7,319 nucleotides of DNA from Candidatus Rokubacteria bacterium RIFCSPLOWO2_02_FULL_72_37 (GTDB taxonomy: Bacteria; Methylomirabilota; Methylomirabilia; Rokubacteriales; CSP1-6): positions 1 through 7,319 of the forward strand of contig MGCE01000057.1 in NCBI GenBank assembly GCA_001790315.1, given 5' to 3'. This document shows, piece by piece, positions 1 through 7,319 of the stretch (position 1 is the first letter of the stretch; each line of letters begins with the position of its first letter). Both the position numbers and the translations under genes were made by a program. A model generated the notes under the pieces. It was not told the DNA's origin, did no database searches, and saw nothing but the letters and a program-made list of their open reading frames with translations.

Positions 1-246
1 GCGGCGCAGAAGGGGCTCAACGAGCCGCGCTACCCGACGCTCAAGGGGATCATGGGCGCCAAGAAGAAGGAGATCAGGGACGTGAAGGCCGCCGACCTGG
101 GACTCGGCGCCGAGCCGGCGCAGCTCGCCGTGCTCGGCCTCGAGGCGCTGCCGCCGCGGCCACCGGGGCGTGTCATCCAGGGCGACGTCCCGACCGCGGT
201 GAAAGAGCTCGTCCGCGCGCTACGCGAGGACGCGAAGGCGATATAA
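1..246 (+). CDS. etfB: Electron transfer flavoprotein beta subunit (C-terminal part, 5' end outside window)
   Basis: The frame is open from base 1 and ends at TAA 244-246, giving the last 81 residues; the start and the N-terminal AMP-binding part lie upstream of the window. The fragment carries the EtfB C-terminal hallmark LNEPRY-(P)-TL--IM-AKKK at fragment residues 6-23. In known ETFs this stretch forms the recognition loop that docks onto acyl-CoA dehydrogenases; the leucine at fragment residue 14 appears equivalent to the anchor leucine of human ETF-beta (Leu195). With EtfA it forms the soluble FAD/AMP heterodimer that accepts electrons from acyl-CoA dehydrogenases and passes them to ETF:quinone oxidoreductase. 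The etfA start follows 22 bases later, in the usual etfB-etfA order. The retained docking loop and the two dehydrogenases downstream point to the housekeeping beta-oxidation type of ETF rather than a nitrogen-fixation or bifurcating type, although the diagnostic N-terminus is not visible. Confidence 0.95.
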   Translation, partial: AAQKGLNEPRYPTLKGIMGAKKKEIRDVKAADLGLGAEPAQLAVLGLEALPPRPPGRVIQGDVPTAVKELVRALREDAKAI

Positions 247-268
247 GGCGATACAGGGAGGCGGGGAC

Positions 269-1249
269 ATGGCGGGAGCGTTCTGGTGCATCGTCGAGGA
301 CGACCGGCAGGGGATGCCGAAGAAGGTGATGGCGGAGGTCATCGGCGAGGCGACGCGCCTCGGCGCCGGCCCGGTCGAGGCGGTCTGGCTGACCGACAAG
401 GCGAGCGACGCCGGGCTCAAGCAGCTCGCCGGGCTCGGCGCGACGAAGATCTGGCTCCTGGAGGACGCGGCGTACGCGCCGTACCGGGGCGAGGTCTGGA
501 CCGGGGCCGTGGCGGAACTCGCCGTCAAGGAGTCGCCGAAGGGGATCCTGGGACCCGTGACGAGCCGGCAGCGCGAGTTCCTCCCACGGCTGGCGGCCCG
601 GCTCGACGTCGGGCTCGCGGCCGACTGCGTGGCGCTCGCGCTGGACGGCGGCACGCTGGTCGCCACGCGCCCGGTGTACGCGGGCAAGCTCCTCGCGAGG
701 GTCTCGTGGACCAAGGGGCCGTGGGTCGCGACGCTCCGGCCGAACGTCTTCCGCCCGGCGGACGCCCAGGATGGCCGCACGCCGACGGTCGAGCGGCCGG
801 CGCTCGCGGCGCCCGCGGCCCAGATGAAGCTCGTGGAGCGGCGCGAGGAGGCCTCGACGGGTCTGCCCGAGCTGGCCGAGGCCGAGATCGTCGTCTCCGG
901 CGGGCGCGGCATGAAGGGGCCGGAGAACTACACGATCCTCGAGGACATGGCGCGCGTGATCGGCGCCGCCGTCGGCGCCTCCCGCGCCGCGGTGGACGCG
1001 GGCTGGCGGCCGCACCGGCACCAGATCGGCCAGACGGGCCGCACGATCTCGCCCAAGCTCTACATGGGCTTCGGCGTCTCGGGCGCGATCCAGCACCTGG
1101 CCGGCATGCGGACGTCGAAGGTGATCGTCGCGGTCAACAAGGATCCGGAGGCGCCGATCTTCAAGATCGCGGACTACGGGATCGTGGCCGATCTGTTCGA
1201 GGTCGTGCCCCAGCTCACGACCGAGCTGAAAAAGCTGATGGAGAAATAG
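269..1249 (+). CDS. etfA: Electron transfer flavoprotein alpha subunit
   Basis: A 326-residue protein, normal for EtfA. The N-terminal half (about 1-190) is the divergent alpha/beta domain. The C-terminal FAD domain is very well conserved: GGRGMKGPENY at 211-221, GASRAAVDAGW at 236-246, the QIGQTGRT loop at 252-259, the SGAIQHLAGM signature at 271-280, VNKDPEAPIF at 289-298 and ADYGIVADLFEVVP at 301-314. These match the mitochondrial/proteobacterial group closely. The ATG at 269 has a strong Shine-Dalgarno sequence, GGGAGG at 256-261, seven bases upstream. The protein carries the redox-active FAD that takes electrons one pair at a time from acyl-CoA dehydrogenases. It follows etfB by 22 bases and precedes an acyl-CoA dehydrogenase gene, from which it is separated by a strong hairpin. 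No missing key residue was seen. Confidence in family and start is high. Confidence 0.97.
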   Translation: MAGAFWCIVEDDRQGMPKKVMAEVIGEATRLGAGPVEAVWLTDKASDAGLKQLAGLGATKIWLLEDAAYAPYRGEVWTGAVAELAVKESPKGILGPVTSRQREFLPRLAARLDVGLAADCVALALDGGTLVATRPVYAGKLLARVSWTKGPWVATLRPNVFRPADAQDGRTPTVERPALAAPAAQMKLVERREEASTGLPELAEAEIVVSGGRGMKGPENYTILEDMARVIGAAVGASRAAVDAGWRPHRHQIGQTGRTISPKLYMGFGVSGAIQHLAGMRTSKVIVAVNKDPEAPIFKIADYGIVADLFEVVPQLTTELKKLMEK

Positions 1250-1264
1250 GGAGCGGGGGGAGTC

Positions 1265-1315
1265 GAGAGGGGGGCGGAGGCTGCACGCATCCCGTGCAGC
1301 CGGAGCCCCCCTCTC
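1265..1315 (+). other. Long intergenic hairpin between etfA and the acyl-CoA dehydrogenase gene
   Basis: An inverted repeat fills most of the 76-base gap. The outer arms, GAGAGGGGGGC (1265-1275) and GCCCCCCTCTC (1305-1315), pair perfectly over 11 bp. Then comes a symmetric 3x3 internal loop, GGA (1276-1278) against GGA (1302-1304). The inner arms, GGCTGCACG (1279-1287) and CGTGCAGCC (1293-1301), pair over 9 bp and close a five-base loop CATCC. No T-run follows, so a classical Rho-independent terminator is unlikely on the + strand. It ends ten bases before the next start codon, and those ten bases hold no Shine-Dalgarno sequence. Likely roles, by inference only: an RNA processing or stability element that sets etfBA expression apart from the downstream genes, a leaky attenuator, or a copy of a dispersed palindromic repeat. 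Confidence 0.8.
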
Positions 1316-1325
1316 CCAGCAGATC

Positions 1326-2468
1326 ATGAAGCTCGACCTGACCGACGAGCAGCAGATGATCCAGGCGATGGCGCGGGAGTTCGCCGAGACGGCGATCCGT
1401 CCCATCGCCGCGGAGATCGACCGCGAGGCGCGCTTCCCGCACGAGACGCTCAAGCGCATGGGCGAGCTCGGGCTCATGGGGATCGCCGTCCCGGAGCGCT
1501 GGGGCGGGAGCGCGGCGGACACGGTCGCGTACGCGCTCGCGCTCGAGGAGATCGCCAGGGCGTGCGCGAGCCACGCGGTCATCATGTCCGTGAACAACTC
1601 GCTCTACTGCGATCCCGTGCTCGAGTACGGCGACGACGCGCAGCGGGAGCGGTTCCTCCGGCCCGTCGCCTCGGGCCTCGCGCACGGCTGCTTCGCGCTC
1701 ACCGAGCCGCAAGCCGGCTCGGACGCGAGCAACCAGGCGACGCTCGCCGTGCGCGACGGCGACCACTACCGGATCAGTGGCCGCAAGCAGTTCATCACCA
1801 GCGGGCGCGAAGCGGCGTTCACGCTCGTCTTCTGCCAGACCGACCGGGCGAAGGGCCACCGCGGCATCTCGGCCTTCGTCGTCGAGAAGGGGACGCCGGG
1901 CCTCGTCGTCGCCAAGGTCGAGGACAAGCTCGGGATCCGCGCCTCGGACACGGCGGAGCTCCTCTTCGACGAGTGCCGGGTGCCGACCGCGAACCGGCTC
2001 GGCGAGGAAGGGCAGGGATTCAGGATCGCGATGGCGACCCTCGACGGCGGGCGCATCGGGATCGCCGCCCAGGCGCTCGGCATCGCGGCCGGAGCGTACG
2101 AGCGCTCGGTCGCGTACGCGCGGGAGCGCACGTCGTTCGGCGTGCCGATCGGCCAGCACCAGATGATCCAGTGGATGCTCGCCGACATGGCGACCGCGAT
2201 CGACGGCGCGCGCCTGCTCGTCCTCCGCGCGGCCGCGCTCAAGGACGCGGGCCGGCCCTACGGCACGGCCTCCGCGATGGCCAAGCTGTTCGCGGCCGAG
2301 ACGGCGATGAAGGTCACGACCGACGCGATCCAGGTCCACGGCGGCTACGGCTACATCAAGGAGTACGAGGTCGAGCGCTACTTCCGCGACGCGAAGATCA
2401 CGCAGATCTACGAGGGGACCTCGCAGATCCAGAAGCTCGTGATCGCGCGGGAGGTGCTCGGCGGATGA
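1326..2468 (+). CDS. Acyl-CoA dehydrogenase, short-chain/butyryl-CoA or branched-chain type
   Basis: A 380-residue flavoprotein, the normal length for short-chain acyl-CoA dehydrogenases. The three domains are in order: an N-terminal helical domain beginning with LTDEQQMIQAMAREFAE; a beta domain with the family signature around 124-136 (ALTEPQAGSDAS) and the FAD-side motif KQFITSG at 154-160; and a C-terminal helical domain with RTSFGVPIGQHQ at 268-279, QVHGGYGYIKEYEVER at 336-351 and RDAKITQIYEGTSQIQ at 354-369. Glu363 in IYEGT is the expected catalytic base that removes the alpha proton; FAD takes the hydride and the ETF encoded upstream is the likely acceptor. The start at 1326 fits the family N-terminus, but the ten bases between the preceding hairpin and the ATG contain no ribosome-binding site, so initiation may be weak or depend on RNA processing. 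Candidate substrates are butyryl-, isobutyryl- or 2-methylbutyryl-CoA; sequence reading alone cannot decide. Confidence 0.95.
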   Translation: MKLDLTDEQQMIQAMAREFAETAIRPIAAEIDREARFPHETLKRMGELGLMGIAVPERWGGSAADTVAYALALEEIARACASHAVIMSVNNSLYCDPVLEYGDDAQRERFLRPVASGLAHGCFALTEPQAGSDASNQATLAVRDGDHYRISGRKQFITSGREAAFTLVFCQTDRAKGHRGISAFVVEKGTPGLVVAKVEDKLGIRASDTAELLFDECRVPTANRLGEEGQGFRIAMATLDGGRIGIAAQALGIAAGAYERSVAYARERTSFGVPIGQHQMIQWMLADMATAIDGARLLVLRAAALKDAGRPYGTASAMAKLFAAETAMKVTTDAIQVHGGYGYIKEYEVERYFRDAKITQIYEGTSQIQKLVIAREVLGG

Positions 2469-2496
2469 GGCTCGGCGAGCCGGTGGGGAGGCGGGC

Positions 2497-4146
<1,650 letters not shown>

Positions 4147-4166
4147 GCGTGTTGTCGGGCGCCAGT

Positions 4167-4171
4167 GGAGG
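4167..4171 (+). promoter_or_regulatory. Ribosome-binding site of the aminotransferase gene
   Basis: GGAGG lies 10 bases before ATG 4182 and 7 bases before an in-frame GTG at 4179. The GTG has the better spacing; the ATG is the commoner codon. The choice changes the protein by only one residue, and the ATG is used here. Confidence 0.6.
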
Positions 4172-4181
4172 TCAACCCGTG

Positions 4182-5252
4182 ATGAACGAGCCGATCAGGA
4201 GCACCCGAGCCGCGACGAAGAAGCGGAAGCCGAAGGACAGCGAGCTGACCTTCGGAACGGTCTTCACGGACCACATGTTCGTGATGGACTTCCAGGAGGA
4301 GAAGGGCTGGTACGACCCGCGCATCGAGCCGTACGGCCCGCTGTCGCTCGACCCGGCCTGCGCCGTGCTCCACTACGCCCAGGCCGTCTTCGACGGTCTC
4401 AAGGCGTTCCGCGGCACGGACGGCACGGTGCGGCTCTTCCGGCCGCAGAAGCACATCGAGCGCATGAACGGCTCCGCCCGGCGGATGTGCATCCCCCCGC
4501 TGGACCCGGAGCTCGCGCTCCGGTCGCTCGTCGAGCTGGTCGGCCTCGAGCGCGACTGGGTGCCGTCCACGGTGGGGACCTCGCTCTACATCCGTCCGAC
4601 GATCATCGCGAGCGAGCCCTTCCTCGGCGTGCGACCGGCGAAGGCCTACATCTACTACGTGATCCTCTCGCCGGTCGGCGCGTACTACCCCGAGGGCATG
4701 AACCCGGTGAAGATCCTCGTGGTGGACAAGTACGTGCGCGCCGTCGAGGGCGGCGTGGGCGCCGCGAAGACCGCGGGCAACTACGCGGCGAGCCTCTACG
4801 CCGCCGAGGAGGCCAAGCACGCGGGCTTCACCCAGGTGCTCTGGCTCGACGGGCGGGAGCGGAGGTACCTCGACGAGGTCGGCACGATGAACATCATGCT
4901 CAAGATCGGCGGCGAGATCCTCACGCCGCCCCTGACGCAGGGCACGATCCTCCCGGGCGTCACGCGCGACTCGGCGCTCACGCTCATGCGCGAGTGGGGC
5001 CTGCGCGTCGCCGAGCGTCAGGTGTCGATCGACGAGGTGGCCGCGGCGGCCCACGCCGGCACGCTCGAGGAGGTGTGGGGTACCGGGACGGCCGCCGTCA
5101 TCTCGCCGGTGGGCGAGCTCGCGTACAAGGGCGAGCGCATCGTGATCAACGACGGCCGGATCGGCCCGCTCACGCAGCGGCTCTACGACGCGATCGTCGG
5201 CATCCAGTACGCCACCTCGCCGGACACGCACGGCTGGACCGTGAAGGTCTAG
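4182..5252 (+). CDS. ilvE: Branched-chain amino acid aminotransferase, class II (BCAT/YwaA-like)
   Basis: A 356-residue PLP-dependent fold type IV aminotransferase. It interconverts valine, leucine and isoleucine with their 2-oxo acids, using 2-oxoglutarate/glutamate. The sequence follows the eukaryotic/Bacillus-type BCAT: FGTVFTDHMFVMDF at 24-37, LHYAQAVFDGLKAFRG at 63-78, VRLFRPQKHIERMN at 83-96, TSLYIRPTIIASEP at 133-146 and SPVGAYYPEG at 163-172. The PLP Schiff-base lysine is Lys196 in GVGAAKTAGNYAAS. The cofactor-contacting EVGTMNIM is at 232-239 and GTGTAAVISPV at 300-310. The redox CxxC of mammalian BCATs is absent from this last motif (Ala305, Ser308). The first 20 residues are a basic leader rich in Lys/Arg, with no signal peptide or membrane segment. 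The gene starts 35 bases after the mutase stop codon. Its place between the two mutase subunit genes suggests a catabolic rather than biosynthetic role, by inference. Confidence 0.95.
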   Translation: MNEPIRSTRAATKKRKPKDSELTFGTVFTDHMFVMDFQEEKGWYDPRIEPYGPLSLDPACAVLHYAQAVFDGLKAFRGTDGTVRLFRPQKHIERMNGSARRMCIPPLDPELALRSLVELVGLERDWVPSTVGTSLYIRPTIIASEPFLGVRPAKAYIYYVILSPVGAYYPEGMNPVKILVVDKYVRAVEGGVGAAKTAGNYAASLYAAEEAKHAGFTQVLWLDGRERRYLDEVGTMNIMLKIGGEILTPPLTQGTILPGVTRDSALTLMREWGLRVAERQVSIDEVAAAAHAGTLEEVWGTGTAAVISPVGELAYKGERIVINDGRIGPLTQRLYDAIVGIQYATSPDTHGWTVKV

Positions 5253-5261
5253 GGGGGTCGC

Positions 5262-5684
5262 ATGGAGAGCTGCGTGTTCTGCAAGATCCGCGACAGCGAG
5301 ATCCCCGCGATGCGGGTGTACGAGGACGACCGGACCCTCTGCATCATGGACATCAACCCGCTGAACCCCGGCCACTGCCTGATCCTGACCAAGGCGCACG
5401 CGGCGACGCTCTACGAGGCGGAGCCCGCCGATCTGCAGGCCGCGATCACGACGGCACAGCGGGTGTCGCGCGCCCTCCGGGACACGCTCGCGCCGGACGG
5501 GTTGAACATGCTGCAGGCCAACGGCCCGGCGGCGTTCCAGTCGGTCCCGCACTTCCACCTGCACCTGATCCCGCGCTGGATGCGGGACGGCAAGGGTTTC
5601 GACTGGAAGCTCGTGCCGGGGCAGAAGGACGAGATCGTCAAGACCGGGGACAGGCTGCGGGCGGCGCTGGCAGGAGAGAGCTGA
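5262..5684 (+). CDS. HIT-family (histidine triad) nucleotide-binding protein
   Basis: A 140-residue cytoplasmic protein of normal length for the HINT/HIT family. The N-terminus has CVFCKI with Cys4 and Cys7, the zinc pair typical of this branch; His46 and the first triad His are plausible further zinc ligands. Residues 29-46 hold the conserved MDINPLNPGHCLILTKAH strand. The C-terminal part has the nucleotide loop around Asn86-Gly88 and the triad HFHLHL at 97-102, followed by IPR. His99 is the likely catalytic nucleophile by family rule. Members hydrolyse or transfer AMP from phosphoramidates, dinucleoside polyphosphates or acyl-adenylates; the substrate here is unknown. A run of six Gs (5252-5257) acts as a purine-rich ribosome-binding site and overlaps the aminotransferase stop. 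The stop codon overlaps the start of the B12 subunit as TGATG, so the two are probably translationally coupled. Confidence 0.93.
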   Translation: MESCVFCKIRDSEIPAMRVYEDDRTLCIMDINPLNPGHCLILTKAHAATLYEAEPADLQAAITTAQRVSRALRDTLAPDGLNMLQANGPAAFQSVPHFHLHLIPRWMRDGKGFDWKLVPGQKDEIVKTGDRLRAALAGES

Positions 5685-5686
5685 TG
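5682..5686 (+). promoter_or_regulatory. Stop/start overlap (TGATG) coupling HIT and B12-subunit translation
   Basis: TGA at 5682-5684 ends the HIT gene and ATG at 5684-5686 starts the B12-binding subunit, sharing one base. A purine-rich GGAGAGAG at 5673-5680 inside the HIT gene can serve as the ribosome-binding site. This arrangement normally means termination-reinitiation coupling. Confidence 0.75.
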
Positions 5687-6088
5687 GCCGAGCGGACCGT
5701 GCGCGTCGTCGTCGCGAAGCCCGGACTCGATGGCCACGACCGTGGGGCGAAGATCGTCGCGCGCGCGCTGCGCGACGCCGGGTTCGAGGTGATCTACACG
5801 GGGCTCCACCAGACGCCCGAGCAGATCGTCGCCACCGCGCTCCAGGAGGACGCGGACGCGATCGGGCTCTCCGTCCTGTCGGGGGCGCACAACTACCTCT
5901 TCCGGCGGGTGCTCGAGCTGCTGAAGGAGAAGGGGGCGGAGGACATCGCGGTCTTCGGCGGCGGCATCATCCCGCCGGAAGACATCGTGGGGCTGAAGGC
6001 GGTGGGGGTGAAGGCGCTGTTCACCCCGGGCACGTCCACCCAGGACATCGTCCGCTTCGTCCGTGACAACGTCCGCGCGGTCGTCTGA
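5684..6088 (+). CDS. B12-binding small subunit of the acyl-CoA mutase
   Basis: A 134-residue stand-alone cobalamin-binding Rossmann-like domain, the usual size of IcmB/HcmB-type subunits. After a first beta strand (VRVVVAKPG, 6-14) comes the base-off/His-on signature DGHDRG at 16-21, with Asp16, His18 (the expected lower cobalt ligand) and Gly21. SVLSGAH at 63-69 is the SxL-type motif and FGGGIIP at 91-97 the GG motif that lines the nucleotide tail pocket. GTSTQDIV at 116-123 is the usual C-terminal segment. It should pair with the large subunit encoded at 2497-4146 to form the active mutase with adenosylcobalamin. The partner gene is separated from it by the aminotransferase and HIT genes. 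ATG at 5684 is fixed by the overlap with the HIT stop codon and by family length. Annotation as methylmalonyl-CoA mutase C-terminal domain would be by homology only; this domain does not set substrate choice. Confidence 0.95.
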   Translation: MAERTVRVVVAKPGLDGHDRGAKIVARALRDAGFEVIYTGLHQTPEQIVATALQEDADAIGLSVLSGAHNYLFRRVLELLKEKGAEDIAVFGGGIIPPEDIVGLKAVGVKALFTPGTSTQDIVRFVRDNVRAVV

Positions 6089-6105
6089 CCCGTGACCCGG
6101 GAGCC

Positions 6106-7248
6106 ATGGACTTCGAGCTGACCGACGACCAGAAGCGCATCCGGCGGGTCGCCCGGGAGTTCGCCGAGGCCGAGCTGGGCGAGCGGATCGCGCCCTACGA
6201 CGCGCGTCACGAGTTCCCCCGGGAGATCGTCGGCAAGCTCGGGCCGCTCGGTTTCCTCGGCGCGCTCGTCCCGGAGGACTACGGCGGCGCCGCCCTCGAC
6301 TACGTCTCGTACGCGCTGATCGTGGAGGAGCTCTGCCGGGGCGACGCGTCGGTCGGCATCACGATGTGGGCGCACAACTCGCTCTGCACGAACCACATCG
6401 CGAGCTTCGGGTCCGCCGAGCAGAAGCGCAGGTACCTGCCACCGCTCGCGACCGGCGAGGTGCTGGGCGCGTGGGGCCTCACCGAGCCGGGCTCGGGCTC
6501 CGACGCGGCGGCGCTCCGGACACGGGCGGAACTCGCCGGCGACCACTGGGTGCTGAACGGCAGCAAGGCCTTCATCACGAACGCGTCGGTCGCCGGCACC
6601 GCCGTGGTCATGGCGCGGACCGGCCCCGAGCGGGCGTCGAAGGGGATCTCCGCATTCATCGTCGAGCAGGGGACCCCCGGCTTCTCGACCGGCGTGCCGT
6701 ACCGGAAGCTCGGCCTGCACGCCTCGGACACGGCGGAGATGATCTTCGAGAGCGCGCGCGTGCCCGCGGCGAACCTCCTCGGCGCGCAGGGTCAGGGGTT
6801 CGCGCAGGTGGTGCAGGTCCTGGAGGGCGGACGGATCGCGATGTCGGCGATGGCCGTGGGTGTGGCGCAGGCCGCCCTGGACCGCGCCGTGACGTACATG
6901 AAGCAGCGCACGGCCTTCGGCCGGACGCTCGCCGAGTTCAACGGGCTCCAGGGGGCGCTCGCCGATCTGGCGACGGCGCTGGAGGTCGCACGCCTGCTCA
7001 CGCTGCGCGCGGCGTCCCTCAAGGATTCGGGGCGGCCGGCGATGCACGCGGCCGCGATGGCGAAGCTCTTCGCCTCGGAGACCGCGATGAAGGCGGCGAC
7101 GTGGGCGGTGCAGGTCCACGGCGGCGCGGGCTACATCGCCGAGTTCCCGGTCGAGCGCATCTTCCGCGACGCCAAGCTCACCGAGATCGGCGAGGGTACC
7201 TCGGAGATCCAGCGCATGGTGATCGCCCGGGAAATCCTCCAGCTCTGA
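6106..7248 (+). CDS. Acyl-CoA dehydrogenase, second paralog in the operon
   Basis: A 380-residue acyl-CoA dehydrogenase that aligns with the one at 1326-2468 almost without gaps. Motifs: LTDDQKRIRRVAREFAEAEL at 5-24, HNSLCTNHI at 90-98, GLTEPGSGSDAA at 124-135, KAFITNAS at 154-161, KLGLHASDTAEMIFE at 201-215, RTAFGRTLAEF at 268-278, QVHGGAGYIAEFPVER at 336-351 and TEIGEGTSEIQR at 359-370. The catalytic base is Glu363, preceded by Gly362 where the first paralog has Tyr362, so the acyl pockets may differ. The substrate is probably a short or branched acyl-CoA, with the ETF as electron acceptor. The gene begins 17 bases after the B12 subunit. GGGAG at 6099-6103 is only two bases from the ATG, an unusually short spacing, but the N-terminus fits the family and no better in-frame start was seen. 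It appears to be the last gene of the unit. Confidence 0.95.
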   Translation: MDFELTDDQKRIRRVAREFAEAELGERIAPYDARHEFPREIVGKLGPLGFLGALVPEDYGGAALDYVSYALIVEELCRGDASVGITMWAHNSLCTNHIASFGSAEQKRRYLPPLATGEVLGAWGLTEPGSGSDAAALRTRAELAGDHWVLNGSKAFITNASVAGTAVVMARTGPERASKGISAFIVEQGTPGFSTGVPYRKLGLHASDTAEMIFESARVPAANLLGAQGQGFAQVVQVLEGGRIAMSAMAVGVAQAALDRAVTYMKQRTAFGRTLAEFNGLQGALADLATALEVARLLTLRAASLKDSGRPAMHAAAMAKLFASETAMKAATWAVQVHGGAGYIAEFPVERIFRDAKLTEIGEGTSEIQRMVIAREILQL

Positions 7249-7252
7249 TCAC

Positions 7253-7279
7253 GTGGGGGGCCCCGACATGGCCCCCCAC
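7253..7279 (+). terminator. G/C-rich hairpin after the last gene, possible terminator
   Basis: GTGGGGGGCC (7253-7262) pairs perfectly with GGCCCCCCAC (7270-7279) around a seven-base loop CCGACAT, starting four bases after the stop codon of the last dehydrogenase. No T-run follows (the next bases are C-rich), so it is either a tail-less terminator, as seen in some high-GC bacteria, or a 3'-end protecting stem. The remaining 40 bases to the window edge show no gene. Confidence 0.55.
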
Positions 7280-7319
7280 CCCCCCACCTCCGGTCGGGCG
7301 AGGCGCGCGCGGCGCACGT

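Noticed and set aside
1265..1315. Calling the first hairpin a Rho-independent terminator
   Set aside because: No T-run follows the stem, and a same-strand functional gene begins ten bases later. It was kept only as a structured element of unknown role.
173..1597. Long antisense open frame (474 codons) over etfB/etfA and the first dehydrogenase
   Set aside because: It opposes clearly conserved genes on the + strand. Its translation is Arg/Ala/Pro/Asp-rich low-complexity sequence without any recognisable domain, typical of stop-poor antisense frames in high-GC DNA.
4487..5683. Possible upstream extension of the B12-binding subunit to an ATG at 4487
   Set aside because: The extra 399 codons lie over the aminotransferase and HIT genes and encode compositionally biased sequence. 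The family length of about 135 residues and the TGATG overlap fix the start at 5684.
5262..5684. GalT or Ap4A phosphorylase assignment for the HIT protein
   Set aside because: At 140 residues with CxxC and a full HxHxH triad, it fits the small HINT/HIT hydrolase group; GalT-type enzymes are much longer and have a modified triad.

Overview
The window is a compact run of eight co-directional (+) genes from a high-GC bacterium. Third codon positions are almost all G or C, and large antisense and out-of-phase reading frames are open throughout, as expected of very GC-rich DNA. The genome type (high GC, split B12 acyl-CoA mutase, class II branched-chain aminotransferase, several acyl-CoA dehydrogenases beside ETF) suggests an uncultured soil or subsurface bacterium such as a Rokubacteria/Methylomirabilota-like or deltaproteobacterial lineage. 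That placement is a weak inference; no marker gene is present.

Layout: (1) the 3' end of etfB, cut by the window edge, then etfA, together the electron transfer flavoprotein; (2) a 76-base gap largely filled by a long imperfect hairpin; (3) acyl-CoA dehydrogenase 1; (4) the large (catalytic) subunit of a B12-dependent acyl-CoA mutase; (5) a branched-chain amino acid aminotransferase; (6) a HIT-family nucleotide hydrolase/transferase; (7) the small, B12-binding mutase subunit, whose start overlaps the HIT stop codon by one base; (8) acyl-CoA dehydrogenase 2; (9) a G/C-rich hairpin just after the last gene, likely the 3' end of the unit. The final 40 bases (7280-7319) show no gene or recognisable site. 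No RNA gene, mobile element or CRISPR array was seen, and no gene-free stretch exceeds 80 bases. No promoter could be recognised; it probably lies upstream of etfB, outside the window.

The genes fit one metabolic theme: branched-chain amino acid or short branched acyl-CoA catabolism. The aminotransferase would deaminate valine, leucine or isoleucine. The mutase would rearrange the carbon skeleton of an acyl-CoA. The two dehydrogenases would oxidise short-chain acyl-CoAs and pass electrons to the ETF.

The most interesting point is the mutase active site. By homology it would be annotated methylmalonyl-CoA mutase, but the two residues that recognise the methylmalonyl carboxylate (Tyr89 and Arg207 in the Propionibacterium enzyme) are Phe79 and Gln197 here, the pair typical of isobutyryl-CoA mutase. 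The residue equivalent to the diagnostic Asp of 2-hydroxyisobutyryl-CoA mutase is Ala106. The best reading is a non-carboxylated substrate, most simply isobutyryl-CoA/n-butyryl-CoA. That would give a valine-to-butyryl-CoA route feeding beta-oxidation within a single operon.
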